From the NCBI RefSeq assembly GCF_001984175.1, contig NZ_MTQP01000068.1:186001-250000 (forward strand): a DNA stretch of 64,000 bases, written 5' to 3'. The notes under the pieces are model-generated. The model ran no database searches. It saw nothing but the letters and a program-made list of their open reading frames with translations, and was not told where the DNA came from. Origin of the DNA: Saccharothrix sp. ALI-22-I. Lineage in GTDB: Bacteria; Actinomycetota; Actinomycetes; Mycobacteriales; Pseudonocardiaceae. This document shows, piece by piece, positions 43,251-51,741 of this stretch. A program made the position numbers and the translations under genes. The first letter of the stretch is position 1. Each line of letters opens with the position of its first letter.

Positions 43251-44243
43251 CTACCTGGCGCCGTAGTGCCCGGCCACGCCGGCGAACGCGGCTTTCCGCT
43301 GCCACGTGCCGTCGTCCAGCACCTTCACCACGCCGTAGCCGCCCAGGTCGAGGTCGCGGCGCGGGTCGTCCAGGCGGTGCGGCAGGTGGTGGCTGGAGAA
43401 GGTGTTCACGAAGGCGCTGTCCACGCCCGCGGCCTCGAAGATGTCCAGCAGTTCGCCGATGACGGCGGCCTGCTCGGCCTCGTCACGCGTGTAGTCGCCG
43501 TCCAGCCCGATCGGCTCCAGGCCCTCGTAGACGACGATCTCGGCGCCTCGCGCCCCACGCGCCGCCGCGCCCCGGAACGTCGCGCTGCCGAACTCGGTGA
43601 TCGCGACCGGTTTGCCGGAGGCCACCAACGCACGCACGGCCGGCTCGAACCGGTCGGCGATCTCGGCCGTCCGGTAGAGGTCGATCGACCGGAAGTCGAA
43701 CGGCGTCCAGTCGACGCCCTCGAACTGGATGGAGGCGTAGGTGACCTTGCCGCCGAACCGCTCGCGCACCACGGCGACGGCCTTGCCGAGGAAGTCGTTC
43801 ATCCGCGCGGGCACGGTGGGCAACGCCGCGATCAGCCGGTCGCGGTCGGACAGCAGGGCGAGTCGTTCGTCGAGGTCGTCGCCGGGCAGGAAGCCCTTCG
43901 TGAACATGCTGAGCTCGGCCCCGGTGACGAACACGACCTCCGCTCCCGTCGCGCGCAGCCGTTCGGCGCGGGTGGCGCAGTCGGCCAGCACGTCCAGCAG
44001 CTCGTCCCACGTCAGGTCGCAGGTGAACGGGCCGAACCACACCTCCAAGCCCGCCTCGGCCGCGATCGTGGCGGCCAGTTCCAGCCGGTCGGGGTCGCCG
44101 CCGGTGACGCGCAGCGCGGTGCAGTGCAGCTCCTCGCGGATGACGCGCATGTCCTCCCGCACGGTCACGGGGTCGAGTGACGGGCGCGTGCTCACGCCCT
44201 GGTTGAGGAACCCGGTGTCGTAGGTGATGCCTTTGGCTCGCAT
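43251..44243 (-). CDS. Glycoside-hydrolase-like TIM-barrel protein
   Basis: GGGAGG before the ATG at 44243 supports this start (330 residues). The protein begins MRAKGITYDTGFLNQGVSTR and has FVTGAELSMFTKGF near residue 110 (the position of an acid/base Glu), TYASIQFEGVDWTPFDFRSI near 175 and KPVAITEFGSATFRG near 220 (a Glu in ITEFG, typical of clan A nucleophiles). It lacks an export signal, so it should act in the cytosol on a sugar conjugate. The divergent TetR gene and two matching operators lie immediately upstream, so its expression is probably induced by a small molecule. Confidence 0.75.
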   Translation of the reverse strand: MRAKGITYDTGFLNQGVSTRPSLDPVTVREDMRVIREELHCTALRVTGGDPDRLELAATIAAEAGLEVWFGPFTCDLTWDELLDVLADCATRAERLRATGAEVVFVTGAELSMFTKGFLPGDDLDERLALLSDRDRLIAALPTVPARMNDFLGKAVAVVRERFGGKVTYASIQFEGVDWTPFDFRSIDLYRTAEIADRFEPAVRALVASGKPVAITEFGSATFRGAAARGARGAEIVVYEGLEPIGLDGDYTRDEAEQAAVIGELLDIFEAAGVDSAFVNTFSSHHLPHRLDDPRRDLDLGGYGVVKVLDDGTWQRKAAFAGVAGHYGAR

Positions 44244-44256
44244 GTCCGCCTCCCAG

Positions 44257-44332
44257 TAAGGTACTGAACGTACCTTAAGCACAATCCGCTGAACACTGCT
44301 ACCAGGCGCCTTAAGGTACGGTCGGTACCGAG
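44257..44332. promoter_or_regulatory. Two matching TetR operators between divergent genes
   Basis: Site one (44257-44277): TAAGGTAC and GTACCTTA are perfect arms with a 5-base centre. Site two (44312-44332): TAAGGTAC, the same 5-base spacing, then GTACCGAG, agreeing in 5 of 8 positions. Site one is 13 bases from the hydrolase start and site two is 14 bases from the TetR start, so one protein could repress both genes. Confidence 0.8.
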
Positions 44333-44346
44333 GAAGAGGAGAGTGT

Positions 44347-44949
44347 GTGGAAGGTGCGACCAGGCGGCGTGGCGCGGCACTGGAGCAGGCGATCCTGCGT
44401 GCGGCGGCCGACGAGCTGACCGAGTCCGGGTACGCCGGGCTCACCATGGACCGCGTCGCCAGACGGGCGGGCACGAACAAGAACGCGATCTACCGGCGTT
44501 GGCCGAACCGGGCCTCGCTCGGCGTCGCCGCCTACCGGCAACTGGCCGAGGTCGAACTCCGCCCGCCGGACACCGGCGCCCTGCGCACCGACGTGCTCAC
44601 GATGCTGCGCCGGATCAACAGCGACCAGTCCTCACCGCGCGGCGACGTCCTGCGCGGACTGCTGGCGGCGGTCAACGACGAGCCCGAGTTGATGGCGCAG
44701 TTGCAGAGCCAGTTCACCGACGGCGGGGCCGGGGCGTGGCTGACGCTGCTGGGTCGTGCGGTCGCGCGCGGCGAGACGTCGCCGGAAGCGCTGCACCCCA
44801 GGGTCGCCACCGTGGCGATGGCGTTGCTGCGCAACGAGTACATGACACGGGGTCTGGCCACCGTGCCGGACACCACGATCGTGGAGATCGTGGACGAGGT
44901 GTTCCTGCCGCTCCTGAAGGGACGCGAGCGGCCAGGAGGGTCGCGCTGA
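44347..44949 (+). CDS. TetR-family regulator
   Basis: A GAGGAAGAGGAG precedes the GTG start. The 200-residue protein has the TetR helix-turn-helix (AGLTMDRVARRAGTNKNAIY, residues 28-47, ending RRWPN) and a C-terminal domain of the TetR_C_11-like class (FTDGGAGAWLTLLGRAVAR). It most likely represses itself and the divergent hydrolase gene through the twin operators. Its inducer is unknown. Confidence 0.92.
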   Translation: MEGATRRRGAALEQAILRAAADELTESGYAGLTMDRVARRAGTNKNAIYRRWPNRASLGVAAYRQLAEVELRPPDTGALRTDVLTMLRRINSDQSSPRGDVLRGLLAAVNDEPELMAQLQSQFTDGGAGAWLTLLGRAVARGETSPEALHPRVATVAMALLRNEYMTRGLATVPDTTIVEIVDEVFLPLLKGRERPGGSR

Positions 44950-44975
44950 CACTCCCGGCCGCCGGCGATCGGACG

Positions 44976-45176
44976 TCACTTCACGTGCGGTCGCAGCTCG
45001 GCCAGCCGTCGGAGGAGTTCGCCGACCTCGTTCCAGTCGAGCTTCGCGGACTCGCCGGGCGGGGTGTGGATGCAGACGTTCCCCTCTTCGGTGAGCGACA
45101 CCTCCAGCGTCCGCCGACGACCCAGGGCATCCGAACACCCGACGCGACCGCCCTGCCGAACCGTGTTCTCGATCAT
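44976..45176 (-). CDS. Small protein of unknown function
   Basis: Sixty-six residues from the ATG at 45176: beta-strand-like RRTLEVSLTEEGNVCIHTPP followed by a helix (LDWNEVGELLRRLAELRPHV). No membrane helix or motif. It is convergent with TetR, 26 bases apart. No family recognised. Confidence 0.6.
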   Translation of the reverse strand: MIENTVRQGGRVGCSDALGRRRTLEVSLTEEGNVCIHTPPGESAKLDWNEVGELLRRLAELRPHVK

Positions 45177-45430
45177 CGGTCAGACCTCCCCTGTGCCACC
45201 ACCGTGTAACTCGTGATTCGTTCGGACCAACGAGGACGTTACGAGTCACTCCCCGCTGTGGCTTAATTCCGGGACTGCGCCGAGCGCCGGAACATCATCA
45301 CGTTCCGTTAATCCAACCAGGTGAAAGTTGCCGACTCAAGTCACGGTACGTAACAAACCTGAGGCTTCGGACGACGACGAGTCAACGCATCCACTCCAGC
45401 GCCCTCCGCCGCCAGCAGGGAGAAGCCCAC

Positions 45431-45643
45431 ATGATCATCCCGACCACCGCCAAGACCTGGGTCCCCGTCGTCGCCTGGACCCAGGTCACGGTCGGCTTAG
45501 CCGGTCTCCTCGCGCTCCTGACCTCGCCCGCGGCGGCCGTCATCGTCGGAACGGCCGCCGCGCTCGTCGCCCTGACCTGCCGCGCCCTGGCCGGGGCCAC
45601 CCACAAGCTGGACCGCATCCTGGCCGAGGAACTCGACCGCTAG
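45431..45643 (+). CDS. Small two-helix membrane protein
   Basis: AGGGAG precedes the ATG. Seventy residues with two hydrophobic segments (VTVGLAGLLALLTSPAAAVI and VGTAAALVALTCRALAGAT) and a charged end (KLDRILAEELDR). The gene ends tail-to-tail with the DUF3291 gene, the two stops sharing the bases CTAG region. No family recognised. Confidence 0.7.
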   Translation: MIIPTTAKTWVPVVAWTQVTVGLAGLLALLTSPAAAVIVGTAAALVALTCRALAGATHKLDRILAEELDR

Positions 45644-46146
45644 TCCACCCCGCAGCCCGTCAGATCGCGCACGACCAGGTCACCCTCCGTCGCATCCGGC
45701 GCCGGGAACGTCTCACGCAACGTGAACGCGAACGCCGTCGGACCCTGCTCCCGCAGGTGCACCAGCCGCTCCTGAGCCTCCGCCACGGTCGGCCGATGCC
45801 CCGCCGGCACCCACCACAACACCGCCATCGCCTCGGCCGGCCGTTCGAAGTACTGCCGGCGCTCCCGCAGCACGGCCACGTGCGCGGGCCCGTACACGTA
45901 GTCGACCAGCGCCTGGTGCGACGCCCACGTCGACATGTTCACCAGCAGCCACTCGTCGTCGAAGATCCGCATCGCGGTCGCGTCGCCGTCCTCGGTCTGC
46001 AACCGCCACCGGAAGCCTGGCGCCTGGTCGGCGACCGCGTTCACCGGCTCCAACGCCGCCACGAAACCCGCCATCCGCGGACTGTCCAACGGCTCCAGCA
46101 TCCGGCCGATGTTCACCTGCGCCAAGTCGAATCTCTCCCCAGTCAT
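45640..46146 (-). CDS. DUF3291 protein
   Basis: The ATG at 46146 gives 168 residues starting MTGERFDLAQVNIGRMLEPL. RMLEPLDSPRMAGFVAALEP and FRWRLQTEDGDATAMRIFDD fit the DUF3291 (dimeric alpha/beta-barrel) family, and WWVPAGHRPTVAEAQERLVH is the characteristic C-terminal segment. Related folds are monooxygenases or heme-degrading proteins, but the function here is not known. It is divergent from the methyltransferase gene by 30 bases. Confidence 0.85.
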   Translation of the reverse strand: MTGERFDLAQVNIGRMLEPLDSPRMAGFVAALEPVNAVADQAPGFRWRLQTEDGDATAMRIFDDEWLLVNMSTWASHQALVDYVYGPAHVAVLRERRQYFERPAEAMAVLWWVPAGHRPTVAEAQERLVHLREQGPTAFAFTLRETFPAPDATEGDLVVRDLTGCGVD

Positions 46147-46176
46147 GCCTAGCACGTTAACCGGCATGATCGGGCT

Positions 46177-46971
46177 ATGGGAGACCAGGCGGAACTGCGG
46201 CGGATCTACGGCACGGGCGACCTGGCGGCGTTGCCGGTGTTCGCCGGCGGCTTCATCAACTTCGGGTACTGGGCGGACATCCCGCTGGACGGCGGTCTGA
46301 CCGTCGAGCAGCGGATCGCCTCCCAGGAGGCCCTCTACGACGTCGTCCTGGACGCCTTGGAGGTCAGCACGGGCGACCGCGTGCTCGAAGTCGGCTCCGG
46401 ACGCGGGCTGGGCGCGCGCCGCATCCTCCGCCGCGGTCCCGACCTGGTCCGCGGCGTGGACCTGATGCCGGAGCAGGTGGCACGGGCGACGGAGGCCAAC
46501 GACGACCCGCGCGTGGTGTTCCTCCAGGGTTCGTCCGACGACCTCCCGTTCCCCGATGCGTCCTTCGACGCCCTGCTGTCCGTGGAGGCCGCCCAGCACT
46601 TCCACAACGTCCCCGGGTTCGCGCGAGAGAGCGCACGCGTGCTGGCACCCGGCGGCCGGTTCGCGCTGACCACCTTCTTCGCCCGGCACGACCAGGCCGG
46701 GCCGACGCTCGCCGAGTTGCTGAAGACGTTCGCGTCGGGCCTCGACCTCGCCCACCCGGTCGACCGCGTGCTGGACGACCTCCACGAAGCCGGGTTCGAG
46801 CAGGTGACCGCGCACAGCATCGGCGAACACGTCTGGCGGGGCCTGGACCGGTGGCTCGAACTGGGACCGCGCCCGGACCGGTGGGACCGCAACTGGTTGC
46901 ACGCGTTCGAGCGGGGTCTGCTGGACTACTGGCTGCTCACCGGGCAGAAGCCGGCAGGATCGGGTGGGTGA
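46177..46971 (+). CDS. SAM-dependent methyltransferase, class I
   Basis: The 264-residue protein has the SAM-binding motif VLEVGSGRGLGARRI near residue 70, GVDLMPEQVARA near 95, and FPDASFDALLSVEAAQHFHN near 125, like sterol/tocopherol/O-methyltransferases. The substrate is not evident. The N-terminus (FAGGFINFGYW) is typical of the coclaurine/cycloartenol-type group. It overlaps the S9 peptidase gene by 4 bases, so they are expressed together. Confidence 0.88.
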   Translation: MGDQAELRRIYGTGDLAALPVFAGGFINFGYWADIPLDGGLTVEQRIASQEALYDVVLDALEVSTGDRVLEVGSGRGLGARRILRRGPDLVRGVDLMPEQVARATEANDDPRVVFLQGSSDDLPFPDASFDALLSVEAAQHFHNVPGFARESARVLAPGGRFALTTFFARHDQAGPTLAELLKTFASGLDLAHPVDRVLDDLHEAGFEQVTAHSIGEHVWRGLDRWLELGPRPDRWDRNWLHAFERGLLDYWLLTGQKPAGSGG

Positions 46972-48776
46972 CGACGCACCCGACCGCCGAAGTGCCCGAA
47001 CCGCTGTTCGCCGACGCCGAGACCGAAGCCCGTTGGCGGGCGCGCTTCACGGCGCCGCGCGTGAGCCTGCCCGGTTGGGCGGACGACGCGCCGGACCGCA
47101 GCCTGTACCTGTCGAACTCCAGCGGCGTGTGGGAGATCTACGCCTGGGACCGGGCCACGGACGCCCGCCGCAAGGTCACCGACCGCCCGAACGGCACGTC
47201 GCACGCCGCGCTGAGCCCGGACGGCGAGACCATCTGGTGGTTCGCCGACACCGACGGCGACGAGTTCGGCACGTGGGTCAGCGAGCCGTTCACGCAGGGC
47301 AGTGACCCGAAGCCCGCCGTGGACGGCGTGCAGGCCGGGTATCCCGCAGGGTTGGAGATCGGACACGAGGTCGTCGCGGTCGGCACGTCCACCGACGACG
47401 GCACCACGGTGTACGTCGCGCGCGGCGGCGGTCCGGCCGAGGTGATCTACCAGCACGAGAACGACGGCGGCGTGTCCGCGCTGTCCAAGGACGAGACGCT
47501 GGTCGTGCTGTCGCACTCGGAGCACGGCGACAACCGGCACGCCGCGCTGCGCGTGGTGACGCCGTCCGGCGAGAAGGTCGCCGAGAAGTGGGACGGCGCG
47601 GGCAAGGGCCTGGACGCGATCGCGTTCAGCCCGGTGCGCGGTGACAACCGGCTGCTGGTCGGGCACGAGCGGCGCGGCAAGGACGAGCTGCTGATCTGGG
47701 ACGTCACGGCGGACACCGAGACCGAGATCGTGATCGACCTGCCCGGCGAGATCAGCGCCGACTGGTACCCGGACGCGCGGTCGCTGCTGGTCGTGCACAC
47801 GTTCCAGGCCCGGAACACGCTGCACCGCTACGACCTCGCCACCGGCACGCTGTCCGCGCTGGACACTCCGCACGGGACGGTCGGAAACGCGAACGTGCGG
47901 CCGGACGGCGCGGTGGAGTACTCGTGGTCCTCGGCCGCGCGGCCGGGCGTGGTGCGGGTGCTCGACGTGGACGGTGACGAGCGCGTGCTGCTGGAGCCGC
48001 CGGGCCACAAGGCGCCCGCGTCCGTCGACCTGACCGATGTGTTCGTGGGTGACGTGCACGCACTCGTGGCACGTCCGGAAGGCGCGCCCGACGGTCCGCT
48101 GCCGACGGTGTTCCACCTGCACGGCGGGCCGCACTCGTCGGACGAGGACCGGTTCTCCGCCTACCGCGCGGTGTGGCTGGACGCGGGGTTCGCGGTGGTG
48201 CACGTGAACTACCGCGGGTCCACCGGGTACGGCTCGAAGTGGCGTGACGCGATCGAGGGACGGCCGGGGCTGACCGAGCTGGAGGACGTGGCCGCGGTGC
48301 ACGACTGGGCCGTTCAGTCGGGGTTCGCCGATCCGGCGAAGTGCGTGGTCAACGGCGCTTCGTGGGGTGGGTACCTGTCGCTGCTGGCGCTGGGCACGCA
48401 ACCGGAGCGGTGGGCGGCCGGTGTCGCGGGTGTGCCGGTGGCCGACTACCTGGCCGCTTACGAGGACGAGATGGAGCCGCTGCGGGCGTTCGACCGGGCG
48501 TTGTTCGGCGGGTCGCCGGAGGAGCTGCCCGACCGGTACCGCGAGTGCTCGCCGTTGACGTACGTGGACGCGGTGCGCGCGCCCGTGCTGGTGCTGGCGG
48601 GCGAGAACGACCCGCGGTGCCCGATCCGGCAGATCGACAACTACCTGGACCGGCTGGCCGCGCGGGGCGCGACGTACGAGATGTACCGGTACGACGCCGG
48701 GCACGGCTCGCTGGTGGTCGCGGAGACCATGCGGCAGACCGCCGCCGAGGTCGCGTTCGTGCAACGCGTGCTTTAA
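46968..48776 (+). CDS. S9-family prolyl oligopeptidase/dipeptidyl aminopeptidase-like
   Basis: The GTG at 46968 overlaps the methyltransferase stop, giving 602 residues. Residues 40-360 form a beta-propeller (DRSLYLSNSSGVWEIYAWDR, HAALSPDGETIWW and similar blades). The C-terminal alpha/beta-hydrolase domain has HLHGGPHSSDEDRF near 385, the catalytic Ser in VNGASWGGYLS near 463, Asp in AGENDPRCPIRQ near 545, and His in YDAGHGS near 575. No signal peptide is seen, so it is a cytosolic peptidase or acyl-peptide hydrolase. A terminator follows about 110 bases later. Confidence 0.92.
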   Translation: MTTHPTAEVPEPLFADAETEARWRARFTAPRVSLPGWADDAPDRSLYLSNSSGVWEIYAWDRATDARRKVTDRPNGTSHAALSPDGETIWWFADTDGDEFGTWVSEPFTQGSDPKPAVDGVQAGYPAGLEIGHEVVAVGTSTDDGTTVYVARGGGPAEVIYQHENDGGVSALSKDETLVVLSHSEHGDNRHAALRVVTPSGEKVAEKWDGAGKGLDAIAFSPVRGDNRLLVGHERRGKDELLIWDVTADTETEIVIDLPGEISADWYPDARSLLVVHTFQARNTLHRYDLATGTLSALDTPHGTVGNANVRPDGAVEYSWSSAARPGVVRVLDVDGDERVLLEPPGHKAPASVDLTDVFVGDVHALVARPEGAPDGPLPTVFHLHGGPHSSDEDRFSAYRAVWLDAGFAVVHVNYRGSTGYGSKWRDAIEGRPGLTELEDVAAVHDWAVQSGFADPAKCVVNGASWGGYLSLLALGTQPERWAAGVAGVPVADYLAAYEDEMEPLRAFDRALFGGSPEELPDRYRECSPLTYVDAVRAPVLVLAGENDPRCPIRQIDNYLDRLAARGATYEMYRYDAGHGSLVVAETMRQTAAEVAFVQRVL

Positions 48777-48884
48777 GGTGCCGACTGGCCGACCAGCTGC
48801 GTTCGACCGGGAAGCAGGGGTGGCGGACCAGGCGCGCGAGATCGAGGAGAACGCCGTCGAACTGCTCTGAGGGAACCGCGCCCC

Positions 48885-48908
48885 GGGCGTCCGAGTGCTC
48901 GGACGCCC
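48885..48908. terminator. Bidirectional terminator hairpin
   Basis: GGGCGTCCGA and TCGGACGCCC pair over 10 bp with a GTGC loop. It lies between the S9 peptidase gene and the convergent dps gene, 10 bases from the dps stop. Confidence 0.8.
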
Positions 48909-48918
48909 AGGGGATCGC

Positions 48919-49407
48919 TCACGCCTGCTGCGCCTGCCACATCCAGTGAGCCTGCTCGAAGTTCTTGGTGATCTCGATCAGCAGGTCCTGGGTGACCAGG
49001 TCGGATTTGTCCGTCTCGTCGATCCGGCCGCGCAGCCGCCCGATCAGCTCGCCCAAGGCGGTCACGACCGCCGCGACGACCTCGTCCTCCTTCAACCAGC
49101 CGCCGGGGAACTCCGGCACACCCGAGCCGTCGGCCACGGTCCGCGCCTTGCCGTCGGGCGAGATGCCCAGTGCGGCGGCGCGTTCGGCGACCTCGTCGGT
49201 GTACGTGCGGGCGGTCGTCACCAGCTCGTCGAGCTGGAGGTGCACGCTGCGGAAGTTCTTGCCGACCACGTTCCAGTGGGCCTGCTTGGCCACCAGGGAC
49301 AGGTCGATCAGGTCGACCAGGGTGGCCTGGAGCACCGCGCCGACCAAGGCCTTCGCGGACTCGGACAGCGGGCTGGTGATCGGGGACTTGATCGCGGACT
49401 TGCTCAT
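48919..49407 (-). CDS. dps: Dps-type ferritin
   Basis: The 162-residue protein has the Dps ferroxidase-site pattern: KQAHWNVVGKNFRSVHLQLD near residue 40 (the His and Asp/Glu that bind iron between subunits) and DEVAERAAALG near 70. It is a four-helix protein with a Lys/Ser N-terminus (MSKSAIKSPITS) that could bind DNA. It stores iron and protects DNA from peroxide. Its neighbour Ohr is on the same strand 15 bases upstream, so an oxidative-stress operon is likely. Confidence 0.94.
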   Translation of the reverse strand: MSKSAIKSPITSPLSESAKALVGAVLQATLVDLIDLSLVAKQAHWNVVGKNFRSVHLQLDELVTTARTYTDEVAERAAALGISPDGKARTVADGSGVPEFPGGWLKEDEVVAAVVTALGELIGRLRGRIDETDKSDLVTQDLLIEITKNFEQAHWMWQAQQA

Positions 49408-49422
49408 GGTCTGACGCCCTCC

Positions 49423-49845
49423 TTACACGGTGGTCGTGAGGTCCACCTCGATGTTGCCTCGCGTGGCGTTGGAGTACGGGCAGATCTGGTGGGCGGCTTC
49501 CACCAGCTTCTCGGCCACGGCCTGCTCGACGCCCGGGATGTGCGTCGCGAGCGCCACGGTCAGCTGGAAGCCGCCGGTGCCGTTGGGGCCGAGACCGACC
49601 TTCGCGGTCACCGTCGTCTCACCGATCTTGGCCTTGGCCTGCCGTGCGGCGACCTTCAGCGCGCTGTGGAAGCACGCTGCGTACCCGGCCGCGAACAGCT
49701 GCTCCGGGTTGGTCTTGTCGCCGCCCTCGCCGCCCAACTCCTTGGGCACGGAGAGCTGCTCGTCGATCACTCCGTCGGAGGAACGGACCTCGCCGTTGCG
49801 ACCGTCTCCGAGTGCGATGGCTTCCGCGGTGTAGAGCACCTGCAT
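49423..49845 (-). CDS. ohr: Organic hydroperoxide resistance protein (Ohr/OsmC)
   Basis: GGGAGAG precedes the ATG at 49845. The 140 residues are typical of Ohr, with the peroxidatic Cys in FAAGYAACFHSAL near residue 60 and the resolving Cys in HQICPYSNATRGN near 125. It reduces organic hydroperoxides with lipoyl or thiol donors. It is upstream of dps on the same strand. No OhrR-type repressor is adjacent. Confidence 0.95.
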   Translation of the reverse strand: MQVLYTAEAIALGDGRNGEVRSSDGVIDEQLSVPKELGGEGGDKTNPEQLFAAGYAACFHSALKVAARQAKAKIGETTVTAKVGLGPNGTGGFQLTVALATHIPGVEQAVAEKLVEAAHQICPYSNATRGNIEVDLTTTV

Positions 49846-49959
49846 GGTGAACGCTCTCCCTTGAGCTGGTGGTTGGGCCTCTCGATCAACCCAACACCCG
49901 GCCGAAGCCGAAACACACCCGGTCGTGTGGCAGCTCACGCCCTTCTCACAGGTACCCGG

Positions 49960-50520
49960 TCAGGTGGTCCTCGACACGGCGAACTCCGTCACCTGTCGTC
50001 CGATCGTGCGGAGTTGGTCGGCCACGGCCGGCACCGAGCACCCGCCTTCGAGGTCGAAAACGACCTCCTGCGAGTTCACCGCGGCGCCCAACGGGGTGGG
50101 CCAGCCGCGCAGCGCGTGCACGATCGAGCGCAACGCGGTCAGCGTGGTCACCGACGCCTGCCAGCCCTGGGCCGCCGCGACGCAGCCGACGGCCCGGCCG
50201 TCCAGGTAGGGGCGCTCGTCGCCGCGCAGGTCCTCGATGTAGTCCAGGGCGTTCTTGACCAGGCCGGACACCGTGCCGTGGTAGCCGGGTGAGACCAGGA
50301 CCACGCCGTCGGCGACGCGCAGCGCCTCGACGAGCCGGTGGGCGTTGTCGGTGCGGTCGGGGATGGACGGGTCGTAGAACGGCAGCACCAGCTCGGGTCC
50401 GGAGACCTCGATGACCTTCGCGCCGGCGTCCACCGCGCCCTCCAGCGCGATCCGCATCGCGCGCTCGGACTGCGAGTTGGGGCGGAGGGACCCGCCGATG
50501 CCCACCACGGTGACCGTCAT
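49960..50520 (-). CDS. NADPH-dependent FMN reductase-type flavoprotein
   Basis: The ATG at 50520 gives 186 residues with the flavodoxin-like start VVGIGGSLRPNSQSERAM (FMN-phosphate loop GSLRPxS) and VLVSPGYHGTVSGLVKNALDYI near residue 75 (the SPEYxxSxPGxLKNALDW-type motif, here Gly-Tyr-His). This group reduces quinones or flavins to control redox stress. It is divergent from the esterase gene by 80 bases and downstream genes are Ohr and Dps. Confidence 0.88.
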   Translation of the reverse strand: MTVTVVGIGGSLRPNSQSERAMRIALEGAVDAGAKVIEVSGPELVLPFYDPSIPDRTDNAHRLVEALRVADGVVLVSPGYHGTVSGLVKNALDYIEDLRGDERPYLDGRAVGCVAAAQGWQASVTTLTALRSIVHALRGWPTPLGAAVNSQEVVFDLEGGCSVPAVADQLRTIGRQVTEFAVSRTT

Positions 50521-50600
50521 GGTTTCCGATCCTGCCACTTCGACCTAGCTGGAGGTCCAGTCGCTCGCTTCGGTCCTTACCGACGAGTAACGTGCGTCTC

Positions 50601-51668
50601 ATGTCGAAGCTCGCCGACTCGATCCCTCCCGGTGTCCTCGCCGGCGCCCTGCGCTTCGTGTTCGGTCTGCCCGCGCCGCTGCGCAGGCTGATCGCCGGCC
50701 CGCCGATCACGTTGGACGGCCAGCGGCTGCACCCCGAAGCCCAGCTGCTGCTGAGGCTGGGGCAGCTCACCGGCGAAGACTGGCGCACGACCACGCCCGC
50801 GGCCAACCGCGACGCGCTGACCCGCAGCAACGCGCTGGTCTGCGGTCCGGTGATCGGCGGCGTGGCGGTGCGTCCGCTGTCGCTGGACGGCGTCGGCGCG
50901 CGGTTCTACGAGCCGATCGGGCTGGCTCCCGGGTCGCCGCTGCTGGTCTTCTACCACGGTGGCGGGTGGGTCAGCGGTGACCTGGACAGCCACGACAACC
51001 TGTGCCGGTTCCTGGCCGTCGAGGGTGGGGTGCGGGTGCTGTCGGCGGACTACCGGCTCGCGCCCGAGCACCCGTTCCCGGCCGCGGCGGAGGACGCGCA
51101 GACCGCGTTCGAGTACGCCGTCGCGCACGCCGACGAGCTGAACATCGACCCGCGTCGGATCGCGTTGGGCGGTGACAGCGCGGGCGGGAACCTGGCGGCC
51201 GTGACGGCGTTGCACGCGGGCGAGGTGAAGCCGGTGTTCCTGCTGCTGTTCTACCCGGCGGTGGACGCGTCGGTGCGGCGGCGGTCGCGGGAGCTGTTCG
51301 GCAACGGGTTCTTCCTCACCGACGAGAAGATGGACTGGTTCCTGGACCACTACGCGCCGTCCCGCGAGGCGCACACCGACCCCAGGCTGTCCGTGCTGCT
51401 GGCGGAGGACTTGAGCGGGCTGCCGCCGACGTACCTGGCTACGGCGGGGTTCGACCCGTTGCGGGACGAGGGCGAGGCGTTCGCGGAGAAGCTGGCGCGG
51501 CAGGGCGTGCCGGTGGTGCTGCGGCGGTACTCCGGGCTGTTCCACGGGTACGCGAACGTCCTCGGTGTGGGTGGCGTGTTCCGGGAGGCGGTGGCGGAGG
51601 CGGTCGGGTCGCTGCGCACCGGGTTGGCACTGGCCAACACGCGGCAGGACATCCCCGAGACGGCTTGA
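50601..51668 (+). CDS. Hormone-sensitive-lipase-family esterase
   Basis: The ATG at 50601 gives 355 residues (an in-frame GTG sits three codons upstream). Motifs are LLVFYHGGGWVSGDLDSHDN (the HGGG oxyanion hole) near residue 115, RIALGGDSAGGNLAAV (GDSAGG, the nucleophile Ser) near 190, and LATAGFDPLRDEGEA (Asp) plus GLFHGYANVL (His) towards the end. It hydrolyses short or medium acyl esters. Substrate is unknown. A very strong terminator follows within 2 bases of the stop. Confidence 0.93.
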   Translation: MSKLADSIPPGVLAGALRFVFGLPAPLRRLIAGPPITLDGQRLHPEAQLLLRLGQLTGEDWRTTTPAANRDALTRSNALVCGPVIGGVAVRPLSLDGVGARFYEPIGLAPGSPLLVFYHGGGWVSGDLDSHDNLCRFLAVEGGVRVLSADYRLAPEHPFPAAAEDAQTAFEYAVAHADELNIDPRRIALGGDSAGGNLAAVTALHAGEVKPVFLLLFYPAVDASVRRRSRELFGNGFFLTDEKMDWFLDHYAPSREAHTDPRLSVLLAEDLSGLPPTYLATAGFDPLRDEGEAFAEKLARQGVPVVLRRYSGLFHGYANVLGVGGVFREAVAEAVGSLRTGLALANTRQDIPETA

Positions 51669-51669
51669 C

Positions 51670-51710
51670 GCCTCCGGGCCGGCCGCCGTCGTGGCGGCCG
51701 GCCCGGAGGC
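51670..51710. terminator. Very strong terminator between convergent genes
   Basis: GCCTCCGGGCCGGCCGCC and its exact complement form an 18-bp stem with a 5-base loop (GTCGT). It serves the esterase gene from the left and the coiled-coil gene from the right. Confidence 0.92.
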
Positions 51711-51741
51711 GCCGTGTTCAGTCGGACGTGCCGGTCTCGGC

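Noticed and set aside
48778..48870. 30-codon ORF after the S9 peptidase gene
   Set aside because: It has an acceptable start and ends near the terminator, but no other support. Kept out of the gene list.
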